From Flavisphingomonas formosensis (GTDB lineage: Bacteria; Pseudomonadota; Alphaproteobacteria; Sphingomonadales; Sphingomonadaceae), in the NCBI RefSeq assembly GCF_009755815.1, contig NZ_WRPK01000001.1, positions 62,001 to 126,000 of the forward strand: DNA of 64,000 bases, in the 5' to 3' direction. Position numbers and translations under genes: made by a program. Positions 25,960 through 36,202 of this stretch are shown here, in pieces; the first letter of the stretch is position 1, and each line of letters begins with the position of its first letter. The notes beneath the pieces were generated by a model, which was not told the origin of the DNA, did not search any database, and saw only the letters and a program-made list of their open reading frames with translations.

Positions 25960-27807
25960 ATGCACAGCTATGACATCGTCGTCGTCGGAGGCGGACACGC
26001 CGGCTGCGAAGCCGCGGCAGCGGCCGCGCGCATGGGCGCGCGTGTCGCTCTCATCTCGATGCGCCGCGACATGATCGGCGCCATGTCGTGCAACCCCGCC
26101 ATCGGCGGCTTGGGCAAGGGCCATCTCGTTCGTGAGGTAGACGCATGCGACGGATTGGTCGCCCGCGCATCCGATCATGCCGCTATCCATTATCGGATGC
26201 TCAACCGCAGCAAAGGCGCCGCGGTGCAAGGCCCACGTATCCAAGCCGACCGTAAACTATACCGGTCCGCGATCCACGAGCTGCTCGCGGAGTTTTCCAA
26301 CCTCGACATCGTGGAGGCGACGGCGGAGCATCTGCTGCTCGATGGCCGCAAGGTAAAAGGCGTCGTCCTCGGCAATGGAAGCTCCATTGCTGCCGGTGCG
26401 GTCGTGCTCGCTACAGGAACCTTTCTCAACGGCAAGCTTCATTTTGGGTTGGATAGTCACGCGGGCGGACGGGTCGGAGAGCAGTCGGCGACGACGCTGG
26501 CGAGCCAGCTACGATCGCTCGATCTTCCGGTTGAGCGTCTGAAGACCGGCACGCCGCCGCGTCTGGACGGTCGCACGATCGATTGGTCTGGTCTCGAGCG
26601 GCAGGCGTCCGACGCCGAGATGTGGACGATGTCGCCGCTGAGCGAGGGCCGGACCGCGCCCCAACTTTTTTGCGCCGTCACTCGCACCAATGCAAAGACG
26701 CATGCGATTATTCGTGATGCCCATGATCGCTCGCCTCTCTATTCGGGAATCATAGAGGGCAGGGGCCCGCGCTATTGCCCGTCGATCGAGGATAAGGTCG
26801 TACGCTTCGGTGACAGGGATGGTCATCAGATCTTCCTCGAACCCGAGGGTCTGGACGACTCCAAAATCTATCCCAACGGCATTTCGACGTCGCTCCCGAT
26901 AGATGTGCAGCGCGCTATGATCCGCAGCATCACGGGGCTTGAGCGAGCAGAGATCGTGCAGCCGGGCTATGCCGTGGAATATGACTATATCGATCCCAGG
27001 GCGCTTGAACCGACGCTTGGTCTTCGCGCGCTCGATGGACTTTATCTGGCGGGGCAGATCAACGGTACGACAGGATATGAGGAGGCCGCCGCTCAGGGCC
27101 TCGTCGCCGGCATGAATGCTGCGGCCTATGTCGGGCGGCGCGGGCCCGTGCTGTTCGATCGCGCCATGAGCTATATCGGGGTGATGATCGACGACCTCGT
27201 CCTTCAGGGCGTTACCGAACCGTATCGAATGCTCACCGCGCGCGCGGAATATCGTCTGCGGCTCCGTGCCGACAACGCCACGACACGGCTGACCCAATTT
27301 GCGGCAAGCCATGGCGCGGTGTCCGGTAAGCGTGGCGGGTGGTTTGCGCGGAGGGAGGAGAGTCGCCGAAAGGGTCGCGAGCTGCTTGAGCGGAGGTTCA
27401 CGGGGAACGCGATAATCGCGGCGGGAGCCGCGATCGTGAGCGACGGGGCACAGCGTAGCCTTTACGACTGGTTACGCTTTCCCGAAGTGGATATCCCGAC
27501 GGCCACCAGGCTGGTTCCAGAGCTTGCGGCCCTCGATGCGGAGATTGTGTCGGAACTAGCCGGCGACGCGCATTATGCGCCCTATGTTGCACGACAGGAC
27601 GACGAGGTGGCGAGACTACGCGCCGACGAGAATGTGAGCCTGCCTGCCGAACTCGACTATCGTGGAATCGCCGGACTGTCGAACGAGATGATCGAACGGC
27701 TGGAGACTGCGCGACCATCCTCCTTGGGCGCCGCTTCGCGTATCCGCGGCGTGACGCCAGCGGCGCTTGCCGCCATATTGGTCCATGCGAGGCGAAAAGC
27801 GGCGTGA
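25960..27807 (+). CDS. mnmG: tRNA uridine 5-carboxymethylaminomethyl modification enzyme MnmG
   Basis: FAD-binding partner of MnmE. 615 residues. FAD motif [20 protein letters not shown] at the N-terminus, then [31 protein letters not shown] and [18 protein letters not shown], all diagnostic. The C-terminal helical MnmE/tRNA-binding domain ends [23 protein letters not shown] 25960. The stop overlaps the rsmG GTG start. GC and codon use are slightly lower here than in the surrounding genes. Confidence 0.97.
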   Translation: MHSYDIVVVGGGHAGCEAAAAAARMGARVALISMRRDMIGAMSCNPAIGGLGKGHLVREVDACDGLVARASDHAAIHYRMLNRSKGAAVQGPRIQADRKLYRSAIHELLAEFSNLDIVEATAEHLLLDGRKVKGVVLGNGSSIAAGAVVLATGTFLNGKLHFGLDSHAGGRVGEQSATTLASQLRSLDLPVERLKTGTPPRLDGRTIDWSGLERQASDAEMWTMSPLSEGRTAPQLFCAVTRTNAKTHAIIRDAHDRSPLYSGIIEGRGPRYCPSIEDKVVRFGDRDGHQIFLEPEGLDDSKIYPNGISTSLPIDVQRAMIRSITGLERAEIVQPGYAVEYDYIDPRALEPTLGLRALDGLYLAGQINGTTGYEEAAAQGLVAGMNAAAYVGRRGPVLFDRAMSYIGVMIDDLVLQGVTEPYRMLTARAEYRLRLRADNATTRLTQFAASHGAVSGKRGGWFARREESRRKGRELLERRFTGNAIIAAGAAIVSDGAQRSLYDWLRFPEVDIPTATRLVPELAALDAEIVSELAGDAHYAPYVARQDDEVARLRADENVSLPAELDYRGIAGLSNEMIERLETARPSSLGAASRIRGVTPAALAAILVHARRKAA

Positions 27808-28430
27808 CGGAAGAGGACGCCCGCGATTGGCTCAATGCGGCGCTTGATGTTCCACGTGGAACATTGGATCGGATCAAAGCCTTCCTCACCCTTCTGAAGG
27901 AGGAGGGGAGCCGGCAGAATCTTATCTCGGCTTCCACGCTGGATCATGTCTGGGCACGTCATGTGGTCGATTCGGCTCAGTTGATTCCCCTTGCGGAAGA
28001 GCGGTCAGGCGACTGGCTGGATCTCGGTTCGGGCGCGGGATTTCCCGGTCTCATCATAGGCGCGCTCACCCAAAGGCAGGTGACGCTCGTTGAATCCCGA
28101 CGGAAACGCTGTGCGTTTCTGGAAGCTGCGATCGAAACGCTGGGTGTCGGCGATCGCGTCAGTCTTCGGAGCGCGCGTGTGGAAACGCTGCCGAGCACCG
28201 CTTTCTCGGTGATCAGCGCACGCGCTTTCGCGCCCTTGGACCGACTGCTGGATGTCGCGCAGCGATTCTCGACCGCAGAAACGCTTTGGTTGCTGCCGAA
28301 AGGCAGAAATGCGCCCAATGAACTGGATGCGGCGCGGACTTCATGGCAGGGTGATTTCCGGATCGCGCCGAGCATCACGGACCCGGATTCTGCGATTCTT
28401 ATACTGAGCGATGTCCGTCGGAGAAGATGA
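27804..28430 (+). CDS. rsmG: 16S rRNA (guanine-527-N7) methyltransferase
   Basis: SAM-dependent methylation of G527 of 16S rRNA. 208 residues. Motif [18 protein letters not shown], preceded by [22 protein letters not shown], and [18 protein letters not shown] are the RsmG signatures. GTG 27804 overlaps mnmG by 4 bp. Residues 14-21 (LDVPRGTL) are encoded by a perfect parS palindrome, so coding and centromere functions share the DNA. ATGA joins it to parA. Confidence 0.95.
   Translation: MTEEDARDWLNAALDVPRGTLDRIKAFLTLLKEEGSRQNLISASTLDHVWARHVVDSAQLIPLAEERSGDWLDLGSGAGFPGLIIGALTQRQVTLVESRRKRCAFLEAAIETLGVGDRVSLRSARVETLPSTAFSVISARAFAPLDRLLDVAQRFSTAETLWLLPKGRNAPNELDAARTSWQGDFRIAPSITDPDSAILILSDVRRRR
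27848..27863. promoter_or_regulatory. parS: parS centromere site 2 (inside rsmG)
   Basis: TGTTCCACGTGGAACA, a perfect 16-bp palindrome identical in core to site 1, 1.94 kb away. It lies within codons 15-20 of rsmG, where it reads DVPRGT. Confidence 0.9.
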
Positions 28431-29215
28431 TGATCCGGATTGCGGTCGCGAATCAGAAGGGCGGGGTCGGCAAGACCACGACTGCGATCAACCTGTCCAC
28501 GGCCCTTGCCGCCATCGGCTGGAGGGTGCTGCTGATCGATCTCGATCCGCAGGGCAACGCGTCTACCGGCCTCGGCGTCGGTCATGCTGAGCGCGTGCGA
28601 TCGAGCTATGAGCTGTTGACCGGCGATTGCTCGCTGGCAGAAGCGGCCATGCCGACGAAAGTGCCGCGGCTGGATCTGGTCCCGGCGACGGTCGATCTGT
28701 CCGGCGCGGAGATCGAGCTCGTCGATTTCGATCGGCGGACGCATCGCATGGATGACGCGTTCAACGCGGCTCCGGCGGGGCGGTGGGATATCTGCCTGAT
28801 CGATTGTCCGCCTTCGCTGGGTTTGCTCACCATCAACGCCCTGGTGGCGTCGCGATCGCTGCTCGTGCCGCTGCAATGCGAGTTCTTCGCGCTGGAGGGG
28901 TTGAGCCAGCTGCTCAACACGGTGGAGCGGGTGCGTTCGCGGTTCTGCCCGGAATTGTCGATTCTGGGCGTGGCGCTGACCATGTATGATCGTCGCAACC
29001 GGCTGTCCGATCAGGTTGCGCAGGACGTTCGTGCGGTGCTGGGCAATGTGGTGTTCGATACGGTGATCCCGCGTAACGTGCGTCTGTCCGAGGCGCCCAG
29101 CCACGGTGTACCTGCCTTGATCTATGATTATCGTTGTCCGGGCTCCGAAGCCTATATCGCTCTTGCCCGTGAACTGATGGGCCGCCTGCCCAAACCTGCG
29201 TCCGAGGCTGCATGA
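28427..29215 (+). CDS. parA: Chromosome partitioning ATPase ParA
   Basis: Walker-type ATPase that forms the gradient moving ParB-parS complexes. 262 residues. Deviant Walker A KGGVGKTTTA at 11-20, A' region LLIDLDPQGNASTGLG and Walker B ICLIDCPPSLGLLTINAL are present. No N-terminal HTH extension, so chromosomal type Ib-like ParA. Start ATG 28427 or the adjacent ATG 28430; ATGA overlap with rsmG upstream and with parB downstream. Confidence 0.97.
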   Translation: MMIRIAVANQKGGVGKTTTAINLSTALAAIGWRVLLIDLDPQGNASTGLGVGHAERVRSSYELLTGDCSLAEAAMPTKVPRLDLVPATVDLSGAEIELVDFDRRTHRMDDAFNAAPAGRWDICLIDCPPSLGLLTINALVASRSLLVPLQCEFFALEGLSQLLNTVERVRSRFCPELSILGVALTMYDRRNRLSDQVAQDVRAVLGNVVFDTVIPRNVRLSEAPSHGVPALIYDYRCPGSEAYIALARELMGRLPKPASEAA

Positions 29216-30117
29216 GCGCGTCCGATGAACCGACGCCGGCACGGCGGCGCCCGGCAGGATTGGGACGGGGGCTCTCCGCTCTGCTCGGCGATGTCGAGCG
29301 CGAGGAGCCCGTTGCCGCGGGTGCCAAAACCGGTCCGGGCGTTCAGACGATTCCAATCGCAGCGATTTCGCCGCATCCGGATCAGCCGCGCCGCAAGTTC
29401 GACGAAGCTGCGCTCGAGGAACTGGCACAGTCCATCTCGTCGCGCGGCGTGATCCAGCCGATCATCGTGCGCCCTCACGGCCGCGGCTGGCAGATCGTCG
29501 CCGGCGAGCGTCGCTGGCGTGCCGCACAGCGTGCGCGATTGCACGAGATTCCCGCGATCGTCCGCGATTTCGACGAGACGGAGACGCTCGAAGTCGCGCT
29601 CATCGAGAATATCCAGCGCCAGGATCTGAACGCGATCGAAGAAGCCGAGGCCTATAGCCGCCTGGTACGCGATTTCGGCCACAGCCAGGAGGAGTTGGGC
29701 AAGCTCGTCCACAAGTCGCGCAGCCATGTCGCCAATCTGCTGCGCCTGCTCGATCTGCCCGAGCGGGTTCGCATCTCGGTCGCCAATAACGAGATCAGCA
29801 TGGGCCACGCCCGTGCTCTCGTCACCGCGCCGGACCCGGAGGCGCTGGCGGAGGAGGTGATCCGTCGCGGCCTTTCCGTCCGCGAAACCGAGGCCCTTGC
29901 GCGCGATGCCAAGCCGGGTGGCGGAAAGCGCCAGATCCCGATGCAGTATAAGGGCGCCAATGCCGACATCACGGCGCTGGAGCGCCAGATTGGCGACCTG
30001 CTGGGGCTGAAGGTGAAGATCGCCCACGGACCAAGCGGCGGCACCGTCGCGCTCGCTTATTCGACCCTGGATCAGCTGGATATGATCTGTCAGCGGCTCA
30101 GCGGCGAGCAGATTTGA
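29212..30117 (+). CDS. parB: Chromosome partitioning CTPase and centromere-binding protein ParB
   Basis: Binds parS and spreads as a CTP-dependent clamp. 301 residues. N-terminal LGRGLSALLGD is the ParA-stimulating peptide. The CTP-binding motifs include QPRRKFDEAALEELAQSI and GERRWRA (98-104). ENIQRQDLNAIEEAEAY leads to the HTH around HSQEELGKLVHKSRSHVANLLRLL (about 155-180), and a C-terminal dimerisation domain ends the protein. Cognate parS sites lie 1.3 and 3.3 kb upstream. Confidence 0.97.
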   Translation: MSASDEPTPARRRPAGLGRGLSALLGDVEREEPVAAGAKTGPGVQTIPIAAISPHPDQPRRKFDEAALEELAQSISSRGVIQPIIVRPHGRGWQIVAGERRWRAAQRARLHEIPAIVRDFDETETLEVALIENIQRQDLNAIEEAEAYSRLVRDFGHSQEELGKLVHKSRSHVANLLRLLDLPERVRISVANNEISMGHARALVTAPDPEALAEEVIRRGLSVRETEALARDAKPGGGKRQIPMQYKGANADITALERQIGDLLGLKVKIAHGPSGGTVALAYSTLDQLDMICQRLSGEQI

Positions 30118-30185
30118 CGCGCTGAGCGTTTTGCTGCGGATTTGCTGCATTCATCGACGCAGCAAGAGCGATGGCCGAAGCGTTT

Positions 30186-31214
30186 CTACCGTAGCCGTGC
30201 GCCGGCGCGAGCCAGCGCGTGAAACTCTTCACGCGCGACGATCTCGCCGGGGCCGCCGGAGGCCTTGAGCTTGCGCTCGGCCTGGGTCATGCGATCGATC
30301 GCGCGCCGAAGATGATCCGACGTCCAATGGCCGAGTTGGCGGGCGACGACGTCTTTATCTTTCCAAAACAATGATTTGCCAGACGTTGCCATTACCGCTG
30401 CGATCGCGTTGCCGCGTTCCACCTGGGCACGCAGCTCGGCAAGCAGCAGCAGCCGCCGCAGCATGGCGCGGACCAGCGGAATGCCCTCGATGCCCTCTTC
30501 GGCAAGCCGGCCCAACTCCTCCTCCACTATGTCGCTCCGGCCTTCGAGCGCAGCATCGACGAAGCGAGCCTGGCTGCCTTCGCTCGCGTCGGCACCGAGG
30601 GCGGCGAAGGCGTCCTGGTCTATGTCGCGCGGCCGATCGGGCGCAGCGTCGACATAAAGGGCGAGCTTCTCAATCTCTCCGGCCATCAGCGCGCGGTCGC
30701 CACCGGTGGAATCGGCAATGCGACGGGCGAGATCGGGCGCCATCTGCAATCCAGCGGCGCGCGCCATTTCGAGCACGATGCGGCCGGCATCGGCGCCTTC
30801 CGGCACATAGCTGGCGAAGGCCATCACGGCATCCGCGTCGAGCGCCGCCTTGAGCAGCTTCGAATCCTTGCGCAGCGCACCCGCGATCATGACGATCGGA
30901 TTGAACGAAGCGGTGGTCTGCCCGATCACGCCTTGAACCGCTTCGAGGGATTCATCGCCCGCGCTTTCGACGCGAATCCAGCGCGGGCCGCCGAACAGCG
31001 AGATCGAGGCGGCCTCGTCGGACAATATCGCGGGATCGGCCTTGAGCTGGGGGCCGATGAAATCCACGCGCTCGGCATCTGTGCCCATCTTCCGCGCCAG
31101 CCGTTCGGCAAGCGCGCGCGACCCGGATTCGTCCGGGCCGTAGAGCAGGAACAGGCGGATATTGGGATCGGCGCTGTCGAGGGCCCGTTCGATCTGGCCC
31201 TTATTGGCCTTCAT
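30186..31214 (-). CDS. holA: DNA polymerase III delta subunit
   Basis: Clamp-loader subunit that opens the beta ring. 342 residues, usual length. N-terminal [40 protein letters not shown] is the holA opening (the nucleotide fold is non-catalytic). VESAGDESLEAV and the C-terminal collar LGRLAEEGIEGIPLVRAMLRRLLLLAELR follow. ATG 31214 overlaps the lptE stop (ATGA). It is convergent with parB; a short inverted repeat TTGCTGC/GCAGCAA lies in the 68-bp gap without a T tract. Confidence 0.93.
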   Translation of the reverse strand: MKANKGQIERALDSADPNIRLFLLYGPDESGSRALAERLARKMGTDAERVDFIGPQLKADPAILSDEAASISLFGGPRWIRVESAGDESLEAVQGVIGQTTASFNPIVMIAGALRKDSKLLKAALDADAVMAFASYVPEGADAGRIVLEMARAAGLQMAPDLARRIADSTGGDRALMAGEIEKLALYVDAAPDRPRDIDQDAFAALGADASEGSQARFVDAALEGRSDIVEEELGRLAEEGIEGIPLVRAMLRRLLLLAELRAQVERGNAIAAVMATSGKSLFWKDKDVVARQLGHWTSDHLRRAIDRMTQAERKLKASGGPGEIVAREEFHALARAGARLR

Positions 31215-31714
31215 TGCGGCTGGGATCGCCGGACGAACAGCGCAATGCGCGTGACGATCTGGTCGGCGATGCTTTGGGCGAGGCGTTCCTGCACGGTCTG
31301 CTCGGCTGCGATGGTGGCATATTCCGAGCCGACGACATCGAGACCGGCGTCGGCATCCGCGGCCGCATCCAGCACGACCGATCCATTGCCGACGTCGACG
31401 AGACGATAGCGCGCCCGCAATGTCCGCCTCTCGCGCGTGATGGCGGTGTCCCGCCGCACGCCATAGCCGGTGATCTGGTCGTCAAGCTCGACCTCGAGCC
31501 GATAGCGCGGCGTACCGACGGCCTTGCCCGCGGAAATCCGGTCGATCAGCGCCGTACGGGTGAGCCAGCCCGCGCGCCCGGCGATGTTCCCCACCTCGAT
31601 CGAGGCGAGACCGCTGGCCACCGGTCCGCTGCCGCCACCGCCGTAGAGCGGATGCAGGCCGCATCCACCGAGCAGGAGGAGCGCGGCGAGCGCGGCGGGC
31701 AGCGCGCGTTTCAT
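31211..31714 (-). CDS. lptE: LPS-assembly lipoprotein LptE
   Basis: Outer-membrane lipoprotein that plugs LptD and helps insert lipopolysaccharide or glycosphingolipid-associated glycolipids. 167 residues. Lipobox LLLGGC (Cys18), followed by GLHPLYGGG, the LptE hallmark. The middle segment [12 protein letters not shown] and [13 protein letters not shown] match the family. ATG 31714 overlaps leuS by 4 bp and the stop overlaps holA, so leuS-lptE-holA form the classical coupled operon. Sphingomonads often lack LPS, so its cargo here is an open point. Confidence 0.92.
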   Translation of the reverse strand: MKRALPAALAALLLLGGCGLHPLYGGGGSGPVASGLASIEVGNIAGRAGWLTRTALIDRISAGKAVGTPRYRLEVELDDQITGYGVRRDTAITRERRTLRARYRLVDVGNGSVVLDAAADADAGLDVVGSEYATIAAEQTVQERLAQSIADQIVTRIALFVRRSQPQ

Positions 31715-34218
31715 GCGACGAGATTGACCAGCCGGTCCGGCACGACGATCACCTTGCGCGGCGTCTTGCCTTCGAGGAGCCGAATGACCTTGTCCGATCC
31801 CAGCGCCAGCGCCTCCAGCTGATCCTTGGGCGCCCCCTTGGGCGCGGTCAGCGTGTCGCGCAGCTTGCCGTTGACCTGGATGGCGATCGTCACCTCGTCG
31901 TCGATCAGCAGGGCAGGATCGACCTCGGGCCAGGCCGCGTTGGCGACCAGCCCGGTCTCGCCCAGCTTCTCCCAGGCTTCTTCGGCCAGATGCGGCACCA
32001 TCGGTGCGACGATGCGGACGAGCGTGCGGATCGCGGTGCTGCGCGAGGCGGAAGGCGGCGCCTTCTCGATCGCGTTGGCGAGCTCGTAGATCTTGGCGAC
32101 GGCCTTGTTGAAGGACAGCGCCTCGATGTCGGCGGCAACGCCCGCGATCGTGCGATGCAGGCGGCGATCGATGTCGCGATCTTCGCCAGTGGCGGTATCG
32201 ATCGCGTCCGTGAGACGCCACAGCCGCTGGACGAAGCGCCATGCGCCTTCGATGCCCGCTTCGCTCCACGGCAGGTCGCGCTCGGGCGGACTGTCGGAGA
32301 GCATGAACCAGCGTACCGCGTCCGCGCCATATTGCTCGACGATCGGACCCGGATCGACCGTGTTCTTCTTCGATTTGGACATCTTCTCGACGCGGCCGAC
32401 CGTCACCGGCTCGCCCGTCGCGATGACGATCCCGCCCGAAACCTCGTCCGGCGCCAGCCAGCTGCCGGCCGGATCCTGATAGGTCTCGTGCGTCACCATG
32501 CCCTGGGTGAAGAGGCCGGTGAACGGTTCGGTGACGCCGATCTTGCCGATCCGCGCCAGCGCCCGCGTCCAGAAGCGCGCATAGAGCAGGTGCAGGATCG
32601 CGTGCTCGACGCCGCCGATATATTGCCCCACCGGCATCCACTGCTCGGCAATCGCACGATCGAACGGCTTGTCCGCCGGCGCGCTGGCGAAGCGAATGAA
32701 ATACCAGGAGGAATCGACGAACGTGTCGAGCGTGTCGGTCTCGCGCCGTGCGTCCGCCCCGCAGCTCGGGCAGGGAACATGCTTCCACGTCGGATGCCGG
32801 TCCAGCGGGTTGCCCGGGATGTCGAAGCTCACATCCTCCGGCAGGACGACCGGAAGCTGTTCTCTGGGGACGGCGACCGGGCCGCAGGTTTCGCAATGGA
32901 CGATCGGGATGGGCGTGCCCCAATAGCGCTGACGCGAGACGCCCCAGTCGCGCAGGCGCCATACGGTGGTGCCCTGGCCCCAGCCTTCGGCTTCGGCGCG
33001 GCCGATCACCGCGGCCTTGCCCTCCTCGACGCTCATGCCGTCGAGAAAGCGCGAGTTCACCAGCCTGCCAGGGCCGACATAGGCCTCGTCGTGGATCGGC
33101 GTGTTCGCTTCCTCGGGGGAGGGGGCGACGACGCGTTCGACGGGCAGCGCATATTTGCGCGCGAAGTCGAGGTCGCGCTGGTCGTGCGCGGGGCAGCCGA
33201 AGATCGCGCCGGTGCCATAATCCATCAGCACGAAGTTCGCGACGAACAGCGGCAGCGTCCAGCTCGGATCGAGCGGATGGACGACGCGCAGGCCCGTGTC
33301 GAGGCCCATCTTCTCCGCGGTCTCGATCTCCGAGGCGGCGGTCCCGGTCTTGCGGCAATCGGCGGCGAAGGCTGCGAGCGCGTTGCTGCGCTCGGCTAGC
33401 GCCAGCGCGATCGGATGGTCGACCGAGATGGCGGCGAAGGAGGCGCCGAACAGCGTGTCGGGCCGGGTGGTGAACACCTCGAACCCGTCGAAGCCCGCCG
33501 CCGGCTCGGCCAGGCTGAAGCGGAATCGCATGCCCTGGCTCTTGCCGATCCAGTTCTCCTGCATCAGCTTGACCTTGTCGGGCCACTGATCGAGCGTGCC
33601 CAGCCCGTCGAGCAGCTCCTCGGCGAAATCGGTGATCTTCAGGAACCACTGGCTGAGCTTGCGCCGCTCGACGAGCGCGCCCGAGCGCCAGCCGCGGCCG
33701 TCGATCACCTGCTCGTTGGCGAGCACGGTCATGTCGACCGGATCCCAGTTGACCGCCGATTCCTTGCGGGTGACGAGGCCATGCTCGTACAGATCCAGGA
33801 ACAGCGCCTGCTCCTGCCCGTAATAATCGGGCTCGCAGGTGGCGAGCTCGCGCGACCAGTCGAGCGCGAAGCCGAGCTTCTTGAGCTGGGCGCGCATCGC
33901 CGCGATGTTGGCGCGCGTCCATTCGCCGGGATGGACCTTCTTCTCCATCGCCGCATTCTCGGCCGGCATGCCGAAGGCGTCCCACCCCATCGGGTGGAGC
34001 ACCTCATGGCCCGTCATGCGGCGGAAGCGCGCGAGAACGTCGCCCATCGTATAGTTGCGGACATGGCCCATGTGGATGCGCCCCGAGGGATAGGGGAACA
34101 TCTCGAGGACATAGGATTTCGGCTTCGGGCTGCTGTCATCGGCGTGGAAGGTGCCTTGCTCCTCCCAGTTCTTCTGCCAGCGCGCGTCGGCCGCGAGGGG
34201 ATTGAAGCGCGTGCTCAT
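31711..34218 (-). CDS. leuS: Leucyl-tRNA synthetase
   Basis: Class I synthetase charging tRNA-Leu. 835 residues from ATG 34218. HIGH-type motif [18 protein letters not shown] near residue 43; the CP1 editing domain contains [25 protein letters not shown] motif [17 protein letters not shown] in the C-terminal third, then the anticodon-binding domain. An upstream ATG would add 25 unconserved residues. Head of the leuS-lptE-holA operon, 20 bp after the DUF3576 lipoprotein gene. Confidence 0.97.
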   Translation of the reverse strand: MSTRFNPLAADARWQKNWEEQGTFHADDSSPKPKSYVLEMFPYPSGRIHMGHVRNYTMGDVLARFRRMTGHEVLHPMGWDAFGMPAENAAMEKKVHPGEWTRANIAAMRAQLKKLGFALDWSRELATCEPDYYGQEQALFLDLYEHGLVTRKESAVNWDPVDMTVLANEQVIDGRGWRSGALVERRKLSQWFLKITDFAEELLDGLGTLDQWPDKVKLMQENWIGKSQGMRFRFSLAEPAAGFDGFEVFTTRPDTLFGASFAAISVDHPIALALAERSNALAAFAADCRKTGTAASEIETAEKMGLDTGLRVVHPLDPSWTLPLFVANFVLMDYGTGAIFGCPAHDQRDLDFARKYALPVERVVAPSPEEANTPIHDEAYVGPGRLVNSRFLDGMSVEEGKAAVIGRAEAEGWGQGTTVWRLRDWGVSRQRYWGTPIPIVHCETCGPVAVPREQLPVVLPEDVSFDIPGNPLDRHPTWKHVPCPSCGADARRETDTLDTFVDSSWYFIRFASAPADKPFDRAIAEQWMPVGQYIGGVEHAILHLLYARFWTRALARIGKIGVTEPFTGLFTQGMVTHETYQDPAGSWLAPDEVSGGIVIATGEPVTVGRVEKMSKSKKNTVDPGPIVEQYGADAVRWFMLSDSPPERDLPWSEAGIEGAWRFVQRLWRLTDAIDTATGEDRDIDRRLHRTIAGVAADIEALSFNKAVAKIYELANAIEKAPPSASRSTAIRTLVRIVAPMVPHLAEEAWEKLGETGLVANAAWPEVDPALLIDDEVTIAIQVNGKLRDTLTAPKGAPKDQLEALALGSDKVIRLLEGKTPRKVIVVPDRLVNLVA

Positions 34219-34237
34219 GAGTATGTTTCGTCGGTTT

Positions 34238-34672
34238 TTAGCCGGCGGTGCCGCGGCGCAGATCGCGAGCCTTGGAGAGGATGATGTCCTCAAGCTTCTG
34301 CACCGTCGCCGCCTGGACCGGCGTATCGACCCACTGGCCGCCCTGGAGGACCTGGCGCTGGGCCGCCACGCGCACCGCGTCGGCGCGCAGATCCTGATCG
34401 AGGATGGTGACGGTCACCTTCATCCTGTCGGTCGGCAGGGCGGGGTTGGCATACCAGTCGGTCACGATCACGCCGCCATTGGAATCCACCTGCGCGATCG
34501 GCATGAACGACAGCGTGTCGAGCGCGGCACGCCACAAATAGCTGTTGATGCCGATGGTGGTGATGCGCGGCGGCGCGAGCTCGGCCTTCACATTTTCCTT
34601 CTTGTGGCCACACCCGGCTAAGGTGACGGCGGCAAGCGTCAGCGCGAGCGCGAAAGAGAGCGGGCGGGCCAT
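34238..34672 (-). CDS. DUF3576 lipoprotein
   Basis: Conserved alphaproteobacterial lipoprotein, 144 residues from ATG 34672 with an AAGGA ribosome-binding site. Lipobox VTLAGC (Cys21) after a hydrophobic signal. The mature domain has [38 protein letters not shown] and the basic [21 protein letters not shown] stretch typical of DUF3576. Location upstream of leuS-lptE suggests an outer-membrane role, but the function is not known. Confidence 0.88.
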   Translation of the reverse strand: MARPLSFALALTLAAVTLAGCGHKKENVKAELAPPRITTIGINSYLWRAALDTLSFMPIAQVDSNGGVIVTDWYANPALPTDRMKVTVTILDQDLRADAVRVAAQRQVLQGGQWVDTPVQAATVQKLEDIILSKARDLRRGTAG

Positions 34673-34867
34673 GAAACGATCCTTGGAATTCCGTACGGTG
34701 GCGACGTTATAGATGGTCCATCTCCACTCGCAAGCGCCCGTGCACAAGCGGAACTTTCACGGCTCTGTGGATATGTTGCAACAGCCGGCAAGATTCGTGC
34801 CGGGCGGGAGTGGCGCGATCCGCTCTCTTCGTGCTAGTCGGCCCGTGCAGGGGAGAAGTTCTGTCTT

Positions 34868-35590
34868 ATGTTTCTGAGTCGGGGAAAATCCGGAATGGTG
34901 GGCGCTGCGTTTGCAGCGATCGCGATTCTGTGCGTTCCCGTCTCGGCCACGGCAGCCAAGGCCAAGAAGCGGGCGTCGAGCGTGCAGCTCCTCACCGATA
35001 CGGGCAGCTTCGGTTCCTTCACCCCGGCCGCAGCCGATCCGCGCATGGCCGCGGCGCTGGGCCGCGCGTCCATTTCCAGCGTCGGGCTGCGTTTCACGCC
35101 GTCTGCCGCGCCGGGTGGCCGCCGCGCGGTCACCGTCGCGATTCGCGCCCGCGCGACCACGCCGGCCGAGGCGGCGCGCTCCGCTTCGCTCGCAGCCAAC
35201 ACCACGCCCACCAGCGTGACGCCGTCCGCCTATAATCTGGGCGTGTCGGTGGGCTGGCAGCGTTTCGCCATCTCGGGTGACATTGCGCGCGTCGACACCG
35301 GCGTGCTGCCGGGCAGCCGCGAGGCGATGGACGTCGGCTTCGCCTATGTCAGCCGCAAGTGGAGCACCCGCCTGTCGGTGGGTACGGATCGTTCGATCGG
35401 CAACCAGCTCGGTCTGGTCAATTCCGACAGCGCCTATACGGTGGATCTGGGCGGCACCTATGCGCTCACCCACAATATCGAGCTGAACGGCGGCCTGCGC
35501 TATCGTAGCCAGCATGAGCGGCTCGACTTCGCGACCGACGAGCGGCGCGATTCGCAGGCCGTGTATCTGGGAACGGCCTTCCGCTTCTGA
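34868..35590 (+). CDS. Small outer-membrane beta-barrel protein
   Basis: 240-residue protein with a signal peptide (about 1-30, cleaved after VSATA) and a basic stretch KAKKRASS. The C-terminal 150 residues alternate polar and hydrophobic residues in short strands separated by turns (YNLGVSVGWQRFAISGDIARV, AYTVDLGGTYALTHNIELNGG) and end in Phe (GTAFRF), as in Omp barrels. No enzyme motif. Probably an 8-stranded porin-like or structural barrel; exact family not recognised. It diverges from the DUF3576 lipoprotein gene over a 195-bp gap in which I see nothing else. Confidence 0.75.
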   Translation: MFLSRGKSGMVGAAFAAIAILCVPVSATAAKAKKRASSVQLLTDTGSFGSFTPAAADPRMAAALGRASISSVGLRFTPSAAPGGRRAVTVAIRARATTPAEAARSASLAANTTPTSVTPSAYNLGVSVGWQRFAISGDIARVDTGVLPGSREAMDVGFAYVSRKWSTRLSVGTDRSIGNQLGLVNSDSAYTVDLGGTYALTHNIELNGGLRYRSQHERLDFATDERRDSQAVYLGTAFRF

Positions 35591-35628
35591 TTCGGAGCAC
35601 CGGTCGATCCGGTGCCTCCTTTCCCCAT

Positions 35629-36180
35629 TCAGATTGGGTGGCGGCTGAGCGCGTCGATCGCCGCCCAGCCATATGCGCCGAGTTTCCGCAGCGCGCGTGC
35701 GCGAGACGGGGTCATTCCGCCGAGCGCGATCAGGGATTTGCCGGCGTAGCGCCGCAAAAGGCCGAAACGCACGGGGCCGAGCGCCGGAGCGCCAGGATGC
35801 GAGCGTGTCGCGAAGACGGGTGACAGGAACAGCAGTTCGGCCCGGCCCGCGGCGGCACCGCGCAGCTCCGATCCGCGATGGATCGGCGTGCTGCGCAGCA
35901 TCGGGCGAGGGCTGCGATGGGGAGAACGACCATGGGCGCCGTCGGCTTTCCAGGCCATCGCCTGCCGTGGAGAGGCCCCCAGCAGCAAAATGAGGCCGCG
36001 CCGCCGGGCGAGCCCGCGAACCCGTTCGTACAGCGCGCGTCGATCCGCCGGGGCGAGCCGATAGTGGCGGAAGACGACGCCAGTGCCGCGCGGCAACGCG
36101 CGCAGGGCGGGGAACAGCGTCTCGCCCTGGCGCTCGTCCGTCATCAACCACAGGCGCGGGGGAGGGTGGCGGGGCGACAT
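35629..36180 (-). CDS. Thiamine-phosphate synthase-like (TenI/ThiE superfamily) protein
   Basis: 183-residue TIM-barrel fragment related to ThiE/TenI. Recognisable pieces are LWLMTDERQG, WKADGAHG (where ThiE has ADGVHLGQ), LFLSPVFATRSHPGAPALGPV (phosphate-binding loop) and LIALGGMTPSRARALRKLGAYGWAAIDAL. The substrate-binding Lys/Gln residues of true ThiE are not evident and the N-terminal half is short, so it may be a diverged paralogue with another role. ATG 36180. It diverges from yggS by 22 bp. Confidence 0.72.
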   Translation of the reverse strand: MSPRHPPPRLWLMTDERQGETLFPALRALPRGTGVVFRHYRLAPADRRALYERVRGLARRRGLILLLGASPRQAMAWKADGAHGRSPHRSPRPMLRSTPIHRGSELRGAAAGRAELLFLSPVFATRSHPGAPALGPVRFGLLRRYAGKSLIALGGMTPSRARALRKLGAYGWAAIDALSRHPI

Positions 36181-36202
36181 ATGCGTCCCTATAGCAGCGG
36201 CC

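Noticed and set aside
30118-30185. Terminator between convergent parB and holA
   Set aside because: A TTGCTGC/GCAGCAA inverted repeat is present but without a T tract; too weak to call.
31211-33985. 924-codon minus-strand ORF joining lptE to a shadow of leuS
   Set aside because: Only its last 167 codons (lptE) are real; the rest is the alternate frame of leuS.
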